The translations under genes and the position numbers were made by a program. DNA of 5,337 bases from contig JALTCQ010000121.1 of assembly GCA_027074515.1 (NCBI GenBank), forward strand, positions 1 to 5,337, in the 5' to 3' direction. Positions 1 to 5,199 of this stretch are shown piece after piece. Every line of letters begins with the position of its first letter. Within the stretch, counting starts at the first letter, position 1. The DNA comes from Microcaldota archaeon. Lineage in GTDB: Archaea; Iainarchaeota; Iainarchaeia; JAADDC01. The notes under the pieces are model-generated. The model had not been told where the DNA came from. It did no database searches and saw nothing but the letters and a program-made list of their open reading frames with translations.

Positions 1-543
1 CACGATCTGCCAAACGGCCCAAAGATCCGCAGGCAGAACCTCCGGAACTATCTGGAGGCGATGGAGCGGTTAAAACCAAGGATCGCATTCATTGCGGAGG
101 CGCCAGGATACCGAGGCATGAGAAGAACAGGAGTTCCGCTGAGTTCAGAGGTTCTTCTTCCAAATATCTCAGAGTTTCTTGATATCGAACTCCAAAAAGC
201 AACGAGGACGAAGGCAATGTCTGAAATAACTGCAAAGGTGGTGTGGAACGTAATTTTTGAACTGAACGAGCCTGTTCTACTCTGGAACGCGGTGATGGTC
301 CAACCCATCGCACCTGACGGTTACCACAACAGAAGTCCGAAACGTTCTGAAGTTCTTGCGTTCCAGGAAATCCTAAAGACGGTGCTGGATCGCTTCATGC
401 CGGATAAAGTATTCGCGGTGGGCAGAACCGCCGAAAGAGCGCTGAAAGAAATTGGAATAGACGCTACGTACGTGAGGCATCCTGCGCACGGAGGGGCGAG
501 AACGTTTAGGGAATCGTTCAGCAAGCACATAAACAAAAAGTAA
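1..543 (+). CDS. Uracil-DNA glycosylase superfamily protein (5' end outside window)
   Basis: The visible 180 codons look like a member of the uracil-DNA glycosylase superfamily, enzymes that cut damaged or deaminated bases from DNA. The frame is open to base 1. Although an ATG lies at 61, the 20 codons before it carry a family-like stretch (IRRQNLRNYLEA), so the true start is upstream and perhaps 20-40 residues are missing. Visible motifs (numbered from base 1): EAPGYRG at 33-39 followed by RTGVPLSSE (motif I, water-activating and uracil-binding loop), WNAVMVQP at 95-102, NRSP at 110-113, GRTAERAL at 141-148 and RHPAHGG at 159-165 followed by F169 (the DNA-intercalating HPS-like loop). Relatives, as I recall them, usually have HPS and a WNA..HP motif; here these read HPA and VQP. 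There are no cysteine clusters, so it is not the Fe-S family 4 type. Superfamily is confident; uracil specificity is not. It converges with the next gene 18 bases away. Confidence 0.82.
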   Translation, partial: HDLPNGPKIRRQNLRNYLEAMERLKPRIAFIAEAPGYRGMRRTGVPLSSEVLLPNISEFLDIELQKATRTKAMSEITAKVVWNVIFELNEPVLLWNAVMVQPIAPDGYHNRSPKRSEVLAFQEILKTVLDRFMPDKVFAVGRTAERALKEIGIDATYVRHPAHGGARTFRESFSKHINKK

Positions 544-561
544 GAGAAAGAACCGGCAAAC

Positions 562-1437
562 TCACTGCTGGGGAACATAGACAATAGTCACTATGTTACC
601 GCCGATGTCGTAGTCCACCTGCAGCCACTCGTGGTTTCTGGTAAAGCCCAAGGACGCGTGCTCGCCCTGTTCGTTCTCCGGCATGAGGCTAAAGTTTGCA
701 TCTTGGAACGCATTTATCACTGCTTGAGTATCCTGCTCGGCAATGATTCTTGGGACAATGTAGTCGTAGTGGTATGTATTTGCAATGTAGTCCGCCTGCT
801 GAACGATTACTGGCGATCCAAACACGGAGGCGACGATGGGGCGGAACACCTTGTCATACTTCGCCGCAGGACCGGTGATGGTATTCACACCACCCTGCTC
901 CCCCTGGGCCGATTCACCGGAGCTTTCATTGCTTTCAGGCACGTTCCCCGTCTCGTAATACTCGTCAAGCCCCACGCGCACAAGGGTATATGTTTTCCCA
1001 TCGCTGCCAGTAACTACGGCGACGTCGAAACTCAACGTCTTTGAACCGTCAGGGGTATCAAAGATCAGCGAATGACCTTGAGCTCCAGGAACCGCACCCG
1101 AGGTCTCATTCGTCAGGGTAAAACCACAGGCGCTGGCCTTTGACCGAATCCAAGAGAGTGCTGAGTCAAGATGGTCTCCCTCACGTGCGTAGCCCACTGT
1201 AAGGTAGTTGCCGTCCATATCGGACTGTCTATCATAGTATACCCTCGTATAGCCCTCTGGAGCACCAATGCAGGGAACGTCCTCGCCGTTCACTGGACTC
1301 AAGCTCACGGGCATGCCCATAAAGTTGATTGTTGTCCCTACGGGAACTGAGGGCATAGGTGGATTCGGCCAGAGCAGAAAAACCAATACAAGAAGAAAAG
1401 CCACGGCGATTCCAATATACACGTAATTCTGCTCCAT
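562..1437 (-). CDS. Membrane-anchored secreted protein of unknown function, probable tandem alpha/beta repeat
   Basis: I do not recognise the family. From ATG 1437 it encodes 291 residues. Residues 5-23 form one strongly hydrophobic segment (an uncleaved anchor or signal), followed at once by a proline-rich stretch (WPNPPMPSVP), so the rest is probably outside the cell. The exposed part has two regions of the same apparent order: strand, a helix (about 89-105 and 236-248), a short GFTL/NFSL strand, a gap, then two strands ending in TLVRV (151-155) or VTIVYV (283-288). They are joined by a low-complexity S/E/G/Q linker at about 166-184. Two cysteines, C56 and C104, both in the first copy, could form a disulfide. 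The frame also allows a start at 1545, but that would put 36 poorly hydrophobic residues before the anchor, overlap the divergent mgtE gene and run through promoter-like sequence, so 1437 is preferred. Coding is well supported; function is unknown. Confidence 0.78.
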   Translation of the reverse strand: MEQNYVYIGIAVAFLLVLVFLLWPNPPMPSVPVGTTINFMGMPVSLSPVNGEDVPCIGAPEGYTRVYYDRQSDMDGNYLTVGYAREGDHLDSALSWIRSKASACGFTLTNETSGAVPGAQGHSLIFDTPDGSKTLSFDVAVVTGSDGKTYTLVRVGLDEYYETGNVPESNESSGESAQGEQGGVNTITGPAAKYDKVFRPIVASVFGSPVIVQQADYIANTYHYDYIVPRIIAEQDTQAVINAFQDANFSLMPENEQGEHASLGFTRNHEWLQVDYDIGGNIVTIVYVPQQ

Positions 1438-1455
1438 GGCAATCGTATACAATAA

Positions 1456-1476
1456 GATATATCCTGCATAAAAATC
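1456..1476 (-). promoter_or_regulatory. Candidate archaeal promoter of the secreted-protein gene
   Basis: On the minus strand two A/T-rich boxes precede ATG 1437. One is gatatatc (1456-1463), centred about 23 bases before the start, which would give a leaderless mRNA. The other is gatttttatg (1467-1476), centred about 34 bases before it, which would give a leader of roughly 9 bases. No Shine-Dalgarno-like sequence precedes the ATG, which fits either choice. Assignment rests on spacing and composition only. Confidence 0.45.
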
Positions 1477-1500
1477 ACAACGAAATACATTGGCGACACA

Positions 1501-1510
1501 CATAAATATT
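1501..1510 (+). promoter_or_regulatory. TATA box of mgtE, probable leaderless transcript
   Basis: The sequence cataaatatt is centred about 24 bases before GTG 1530, the usual archaeal distance between TATA box and transcription start. No Shine-Dalgarno precedes the GTG. Transcription starting at the G of the start codon would give a leaderless mRNA. The box is nearly symmetric, so it could also serve the divergent gene with a leader of roughly 45 bases. Confidence 0.55.
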
Positions 1511-1529
1511 ACCCCCGTGTATCTTTCTC

Positions 1530-2810
1530 GTGCAGCTGCCCGCAAGCATCATCACAAAACTAAGTCCGCGAGAGATCGCGAGGGAAGTAGAACGTGCCTC
1601 GCCAGATGCGATAACAAAGATCTTTGAGCATCTGGACAGAAAGAAGGAACGCTTGGTTGTTAAGACACTATCAGACGAGGGGCTGGAAAAAACAATAAGA
1701 TCGGTGGGCGTGAAGCGCTTCGCGGACATTCTGGCGCACATGAAGGACACAGAAGCCGTTCAAATCCTAAGAAGACTGCCAAGAGACAGTCGTGACGAGG
1801 TTCTTGACGTGCTGCCAAAAAGGGAAAAAACAGTGTACTCTTTTCTCCTCAGATACTCCAAGGACGTCGCAGGTGGCTGGATGAGGACAGATATCCTCAG
1901 AGTACAGCCCATGGAGTCAGCAACGTCAATAAGGAGAAAAATGAAAGAGCACGACAGATACGCAAAGCACATAATCGTTGAAACGGACGACGGGATATTT
2001 TTTGGTGTAATCCCTGTTGAGATAATACTCCACGCGCCGAGGAACGCACGGGCGGAGGATCTGGCAGTCGGTGCTGAAACAATAGATGTGGACTCGGACT
2101 CAGAGGATCTTGCCAAGATGTTCACACAGTCAAACCCGGAGATAGTGATTGTGCTTGATGAGGGGAAAGTTCTCGGTGTTGTAACACCCCAAGAAGCCAT
2201 TAGCCTGTTAGAGAAGGAACACGCGGAGGACGTAGCAAAGATCTTCTCTATGCGAGGAGTAGAACACGTCTGGACGCCCATCTGGAAGGCGATAAAGAAC
2301 AGAACGCCATGGCTGGTAATCAATCTATTCACGGAGTTTATCGCCGCGAGTGTGGTGAACATATTCGACAGCACGATCAAAACAATGGCTCTCCTTGCGG
2401 TATTCATGCCCATAGTGCCAGGAGATGCGGGAAACGCCACGACGCAGACCATGGCGATTGTTGTACGTGGACTAGCAACGGGAGAATTAGATAAAACTTC
2501 GTTAAGGCGCTTGTTCTGGAAAGAATTCGTGCTTGGACTGATAAACGGCATTATTGTAGGCCTTGTCGCCTTTGCATTCACGTACGCTTGGAAGGGAAAC
2601 ACGTTGGCGTCCCTCGCGCTGGCATTGGCCACACCGATCTCCCTTGTAGTCGCCGGGCTTGTGGGCGTGGCGATACCAATATTCCTGAAAAAGATCGGTC
2701 AAGATCCAGCATCCTCGTCCACCATAATACTCACAACGATCACGGACGCAGTAGGTTTCGCTACGTTTCTGGGCATTGCAACAATTTTGATGAAGATATG
2801 GGGCGTTTGA
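1530..2810 (+). CDS. mgtE: MgtE-type magnesium transporter/channel
   Basis: This 426-residue protein has the full layout of the MgtE family, homodimeric Mg2+ channels of the cell membrane that close when cytosolic Mg2+ is high. Residues about 5-115 are the helical N domain; about 116-230 are two CBS domains; about 231-255 are the connecting 'plug' helix region; about 258-425 hold five membrane helices. Pore-region signatures are visible: RTPWLVINL at 258-266, MPIVPGDAGNATTQT at 293-307 (helix 2 end), and TTITDAVGF at 402-410, where D406 matches the helix-5 aspartate that binds Mg2+ in the Thermus homologue. The usual GGN of the helix-2 loop reads AGN. Length is close to the family norm (about 450). 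The start is GTG 1530, chosen because it sits about 24 bases after a TATA box and leaves the N domain complete. Mg2+ gating is a family inference; cobalt or other divalent ions may also pass. Confidence 0.95.
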   Translation: MQLPASIITKLSPREIAREVERASPDAITKIFEHLDRKKERLVVKTLSDEGLEKTIRSVGVKRFADILAHMKDTEAVQILRRLPRDSRDEVLDVLPKREKTVYSFLLRYSKDVAGGWMRTDILRVQPMESATSIRRKMKEHDRYAKHIIVETDDGIFFGVIPVEIILHAPRNARAEDLAVGAETIDVDSDSEDLAKMFTQSNPEIVIVLDEGKVLGVVTPQEAISLLEKEHAEDVAKIFSMRGVEHVWTPIWKAIKNRTPWLVINLFTEFIAASVVNIFDSTIKTMALLAVFMPIVPGDAGNATTQTMAIVVRGLATGELDKTSLRRLFWKEFVLGLINGIIVGLVAFAFTYAWKGNTLASLALALATPISLVVAGLVGVAIPIFLKKIGQDPASSSTIILTTITDAVGFATFLGIATILMKIWGV

Positions 2811-2956
2811 ACAGGGGGCGAATATACAAACTAAAAGAGAAGACGGAATGCCACCACAGAGAACAGCGGCTCCTTGAAGTCTGGGATTGGGACAAGGACG
2901 CGCCGGGAACATATGCAACGAAGGACATCCATGCGTGGTTCGGGCTGGAGGTGTAA
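2798..2956 (+). CDS. Possible 52-residue small protein overlapping the mgtE end
   Basis: An ATG-initiated frame begins inside the last codons of mgtE (13-base overlap, different frame) and runs 52 residues to TAA. I recognise no family. The product is charged, with a basic N-terminal third, a C18-H19-H20 cluster, and a tryptophan-rich second half (VWDWDKDAPG at 28-37, HAWFGLEV at 45-52). Codon choice resembles the neighbouring genes, and a tail with four tryptophan/phenylalanine aromatics plus mixed charge is unusual for random sequence. Against it, only a weak purine-rich stretch (gatgaag) lies upstream, and its frame continues backwards into mgtE as an open shadow. If real, it is probably translated by coupling to mgtE termination. 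It may instead be a remnant or chance ORF. Confidence 0.42.
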   Translation: MGRLNRGRIYKLKEKTECHHREQRLLEVWDWDKDAPGTYATKDIHAWFGLEV

Positions 2957-2979
2957 AGTACGCGAAGTAGATGGAAATC

Positions 2980-3078
2980 CGCGGCCAGCATACGTGGCTC
3001 ATATAATTGAGCGGTAACCACGCCGCGATGTAAGGCAGTTTGCTGCCAATCCGTCTGATTTATCCAGCTAATTGGCGG
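2980..3078 (+). other. Structured non-coding spacer, candidate RNA
   Basis: Between the small ORF and the next promoter there is no convincing gene, but several complementary segments occur close together. CGCGG (2980-2984) pairs with CCGCG (3023-3027). Inside it CGTGG (2993-2997) pairs with CCACG (3018-3022), stacking directly on the first stem's 3' side. Inside that CTCA (2998-3001) pairs with TGAG (3008-3011). Downstream, GGCAG (3034-3038) and CTGCC (3043-3047) form a hairpin with a TTTG loop. Alternatively CTGCCAAT (3043-3050) can pair with ATTGGCGG (3071-3078), with one G-T wobble, excluding that hairpin. It does not match a tRNA, a C/D guide RNA or any riboswitch I know. Stems of this size can arise by chance in about 100 bases, so an RNA gene or leader element is only a possibility. 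Confidence 0.3.
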
Positions 3079-3103
3079 AGAAATTCCGTTTCAAAAAGCA
3101 AAG

Positions 3104-3113
3104 CTTCTTAAAC
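3104..3113 (+). promoter_or_regulatory. TATA-like box of the acidic-protein gene
   Basis: The A/T-rich cttcttaaac follows a purine-rich aaaaagcaaag that could act as the TFB recognition element. A start about 25 bases downstream would fall near 3134, giving a short leader of roughly 17 bases that consists largely of the Shine-Dalgarno sequence. Confidence 0.5.
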
Positions 3114-3136
3114 CAAGCGCGTCGGCGTTGTATCGC

Positions 3137-3147
3137 GGGAGGTGATT
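3137..3147 (+). promoter_or_regulatory. Full-length Shine-Dalgarno for the acidic-protein gene
   Basis: The stretch gggaggtgatt contains ggaggtgat, complementary to the whole anti-Shine-Dalgarno end of 16S rRNA, and ends three bases before ATG 3151. No other start in the window has so extended a match. It fixes the start and strand of this very short gene and suggests strong translation. Confidence 0.85.
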
Positions 3148-3150
3148 GAA

Positions 3151-3297
3151 ATGCCCGCACCCATAAAGAAGAAGAAAGAAGAAGACTGGAAAGACGAGGA
3201 CGAGTTTGAGGACTACGATGAGGAAGACTACGAAGAAGAGCCAGAAGACGAGGAACCCGAAGAGGACGAAGACTACGGGGAAGACGACGACTGGTAA
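3151..3297 (+). CDS. Very acidic 48-residue protein of unknown function
   Basis: The gene encodes 48 residues: a short MPAPI start, four lysines (6-9), then an almost unbroken acidic tail. By hand count 29 residues are D or E and 5 are K. Aromatic residues recur at intervals (W13, F19, Y22, Y27, Y42, W48), and the last residue is tryptophan. It has no signal peptide or membrane segment and is surely disordered on its own. I cannot name a family. Reality is supported by a full Shine-Dalgarno, a TATA-like box at the right distance and a T-rich terminator just after the stop, so it is a complete single-gene transcription unit. The form (basic patch plus acidic tail with spaced aromatics) suggests binding to a basic partner such as a chromatin or ribosomal protein, a DNA-mimic role, or metal binding; all are inference. 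Length makes it easy for gene finders to miss. Confidence 0.8.
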   Translation: MPAPIKKKKEEDWKDEDEFEDYDEEDYEEEPEDEEPEEDEDYGEDDDW

Positions 3298-3315
3298 CGG
3301 CATGCGATTTGTGAA

Positions 3316-3333
3316 TTTCTTTTTATTGTTTAT
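3316..3333 (+). terminator. T-rich archaeal terminator after the acidic-protein gene
   Basis: A T-rich tract (tttctttttattgttta) begins about 19 bases after the TAA of the acidic-protein gene with no obvious preceding hairpin, the pattern of intrinsic termination by archaeal RNA polymerase. It separates that gene from the Mrp-family gene. Confidence 0.6.
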
Positions 3334-3425
3334 TGCATTATTGGCACCCCCACGCAAAGAATATGATGAAACAATGTAATCAAGGTACATGGACGAAAAA
3401 CAAAAACATAGATCCCTGCGTCCAC

Positions 3426-3436
3426 CATATTTTTAC
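3426..3436 (+). promoter_or_regulatory. TATA box of the Mrp-family gene
   Basis: The sequence catatttttac is centred about 29 bases before ATG 3460, so transcription would begin at or a few bases before the start codon. There is no Shine-Dalgarno between them, consistent with a leaderless or near-leaderless mRNA. This placement supports ATG 3460 over TTG 3445. Confidence 0.55.
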
Positions 3437-3459
3437 GAACACCTTTGCAACAAAACATT

Positions 3460-4161
3460 ATGCGGGCGTTGGCAATACTTTCTGGAAAAGGTGGCGTAGG
3501 AAAATCCTTCATATCTGCGAATCTTGCGCTGGCATTGAGGAAACTTGGGAAGAAAGCGGGGCTTTTAGACCTCGATTTCCACGGGCCGTCCGCCCCAGAA
3601 ATGCTAGGAATGGAACAACAAGATCTGAAGACACGCAACGGCAAAATAGTGCCCGCAACCGGGCCAAACGGCGTACCTGTGGTGTCAATTGCCTTCATGA
3701 CATCCCCGGATTCACCCATTATATGGAGAGGGCCGCTGAAGTCAAAGGCGATTCAACAACTGGCAAGAGACGTGGACTGGGGCGAAACCGAGCTACTTGT
3801 CGTGGACCTCCCGCCAGGAACCGGTGACGAAGCGATCAGCACATCCACAGAATTCAAGGGTGCAGAGACGCTATTCATAACAACCCCATCAAAGATATCC
3901 AAGAACGTAGTCCTCAGAGCGGTCTCCTTCGCGAGAAAAGTGGGACTCCGGCCAAAGGGAATTGTAGAAAATATGTCCGGCCTGTTCGAGTCAGACGCCA
4001 CGGAAACGCTAGCAGAAACCACTGGTCTGCCAATCATAGCAAGGATACCCTTCGATGCGCGAGCAGAAGAAGCGCTTGAACAAAAGAAGCCATTCATCTT
4101 GGCGTATCCAGACAGCGGCACCTCAAAGGAAATAATGAAGGTGGCAAAAACACTTGTCTGA
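3460..4161 (+). CDS. Mrp/Nbp35-family P-loop ATPase lacking all cysteines
   Basis: This 233-residue protein belongs to the Mrp/ApbC/Nbp35 branch of the MinD/ParA-like (SIMIBI) ATPases, cytosolic dimers that usually hold and transfer Fe-S clusters to apoproteins. Visible motifs: deviant Walker A KGGVGKS at 10-16, LLDLDFHGPS at 35-44, WRGP at 89-92, VVDLPPGTGDE at 114-124 (Walker B and switch region) and VENMSG at 169-174, all typical of Mrp rather than MinD. Family members normally carry a CxxC motif shortly after the ENMS segment to bind the bridging cluster; here the stretch reads LFESDATETLAETTG and the whole protein has no cysteine. It may therefore be an ATPase with a changed role, or work with a partner that provides the ligands. 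The start at ATG 3460 is preferred to TTG 3445 because of the TATA spacing and because strand 1 begins there. It also lacks the N-terminal DUF59-type extension of some bacterial Mrp proteins. Confidence 0.92.
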   Translation: MRALAILSGKGGVGKSFISANLALALRKLGKKAGLLDLDFHGPSAPEMLGMEQQDLKTRNGKIVPATGPNGVPVVSIAFMTSPDSPIIWRGPLKSKAIQQLARDVDWGETELLVVDLPPGTGDEAISTSTEFKGAETLFITTPSKISKNVVLRAVSFARKVGLRPKGIVENMSGLFESDATETLAETTGLPIIARIPFDARAEEALEQKKPFILAYPDSGTSKEIMKVAKTLV

Positions 4162-4260
4162 CATGTATTTACTCATCAGCAGATTCCTGGAACCGCGGAA
4201 TGGCAATCGTCGAAGAGAAGCAGTTCCGTAGAAAAAGCTTTCCGATCCAAGAAGAGAGAA

Positions 4261-5199
4261 ATGGGCGTAGGCATCGGAAGGGGAAAGATCCTGCTGGTAG
4301 GGGGCTATACGGTACTGGAGCACCCAAACCGCGCGCTCGTTCTTTCCGTTGATAACGCGAAGATCCACGTAGTTAGTCGCCCATCGAAAACTTGGGAAGT
4401 AACATCCTCCTATGGCAAATGGAGCGGAGAAAATATCCACGAAATGCCAGAGAAGCTCCGGTTCGTAAAACACGCAATAACAGAAAGTGAAGTGAGCGAG
4501 CCGCATAGAATACAAATACAGGAGCATGGTCTTTTTGCAACAGGAGAAAAACTCGGGTTAGGTAGCTCCGCCGCAGTTACGGTGGCGGTGATTCGCTCTC
4601 TACGAAACGACCTTATGCATAAGGAGATATTCAAAAGAGCATACAGGGCCCATTCCAACGCACAGGGAAAGATCGGGTCCGGGTTCGATGTGGCGTCAGC
4701 GGTATATGGGCATATCATGTACTCCCGTCCAACAGCACCCTCCGGCGAAGGAGCAAAGATCCTCCCAATCGCCGTCCCATGGGGCCTCGTAATACGGATG
4801 TTCAACGTGGTCGGGAAGAGCACCGGCACCGCAGTTTCCGCAAAGAAGGTTATGCAAGCAGTAAAATCAGATAGGATGGCAAGAAAGGTATTCGACGAGC
4901 TAGCAGAGGAAAATAACCGCACCACAGAGCTATTCACTCGCGGGCAGCTGAAAGAGTTTTTGGATTCTTTAAAGCGCATCAACGCACTACGGAGAGAGTT
5001 GGGGGAAAGATCTGGCGTTCCCATCGAGCCAAGGGATCTTGACCCAGTCAGAAGGCGCTTAGAGAAGATGGGATATATCACCGTGCTGCCCGGTGCGGGA
5101 GGGTATGATTCGATCGTCGCCCTTGGAATTCGCGGCGAGGTGTCCAGAAAGAAAATAGAACTGCCAGGCATAAAGGAGGTTGAGGTATGGCTAAGGTAA
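4261..5199 (+). CDS. Phosphomevalonate kinase (GHMP kinase family)
   Basis: The 312-residue product phosphorylates mevalonate 5-phosphate to mevalonate 5-diphosphate with ATP, the second kinase step of the classical mevalonate pathway to isopentenyl diphosphate. GHMP-kinase features are in order: KILLVGGYTVLE at 9-20 with HPNRALVLSV (21-30), the phosphate-binding motif GLGSSAA at 99-105, KIGSGFDVASAVYG at 137-150, where D143 is placed as the catalytic-region aspartate, and the C-terminal PGAGGYDS at 277-284. The VGGYTVLE and KIGSGFDVA signatures point to the eukaryotic ERG8 type rather than mevalonate kinase. It is shorter than fungal ERG8 (about 450) and close to bacterial forms (about 335). 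ATG 4261 is the first possible start after an in-frame stop at 4159. No strong Shine-Dalgarno precedes it (gaagagagaa only), and gaaaaagctt at 4231-4240 is a weak TATA candidate, so it could have its own promoter or be read through from the Mrp-family gene 99 bases upstream. It overlaps the next gene by 13 bases. Confidence 0.92.
   Translation: MGVGIGRGKILLVGGYTVLEHPNRALVLSVDNAKIHVVSRPSKTWEVTSSYGKWSGENIHEMPEKLRFVKHAITESEVSEPHRIQIQEHGLFATGEKLGLGSSAAVTVAVIRSLRNDLMHKEIFKRAYRAHSNAQGKIGSGFDVASAVYGHIMYSRPTAPSGEGAKILPIAVPWGLVIRMFNVVGKSTGTAVSAKKVMQAVKSDRMARKVFDELAEENNRTTELFTRGQLKEFLDSLKRINALRRELGERSGVPIEPRDLDPVRRRLEKMGYITVLPGAGGYDSIVALGIRGEVSRKKIELPGIKEVEVWLR
5175..5180 (+). promoter_or_regulatory. 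Shine-Dalgarno for the decarboxylase, inside the kinase gene
   Basis: The sequence ggaggt lies six bases before ATG 5187, within the last codons of the kinase gene. With the 13-base overlap of the two frames it points to coupled translation of the pair from one mRNA. Confidence 0.8.

Noticed and set aside
1438..1545. 36-residue N-terminal extension of the minus-strand secreted protein (start at 1545)
   Set aside because: It would overlap mgtE and cross the divergent promoter boxes, and it puts a poorly conserved-looking tail before a normal anchor segment that begins right after ATG 1437.
1760..2632. Long minus-strand open frame of 290 residues opposite mgtE
   Set aside because: Its translation is serine/threonine-rich with no motif, and it lies wholly opposite the clearly recognised MgtE protein.
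2957..3090. Possible tRNA in the structured spacer
   Set aside because: No T-arm GTTCRA-type sequence, no seven-base acceptor pairing and no anticodon arm on either strand.
3363..3370. ATGATGA resembling a box C of an archaeal C/D guide RNA
   Set aside because: No CTGA box D follows within the next 90 bases, and the region is explained by the spacer before the Mrp promoter.
3091..3390. Minus-strand ORF of 99 residues with a very hydrophobic, membrane-like centre
   Set aside because: It is the mirror of the acidic-protein gene: GAA/GAC codons read backwards give TTC/GTC (F and V). The plus-strand gene has the Shine-Dalgarno, promoter and terminator.
3333..3827. Plus-strand frame of 164 residues running into the Mrp-family gene
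   Set aside because: Most of it is a shifted reading of the Mrp gene. The part before it has no Shine-Dalgarno and crosses the TATA box of the Mrp gene.
4165..4185. Minus-strand CTGATGAG resembling the hammerhead ribozyme core
   Set aside because: No matching GAAAC core or paired stems are found on either side.
4163..4231. 22-residue ORF just after the Mrp-family stop codon
   Set aside because: Too short, no ribosome binding site, no distinctive composition.
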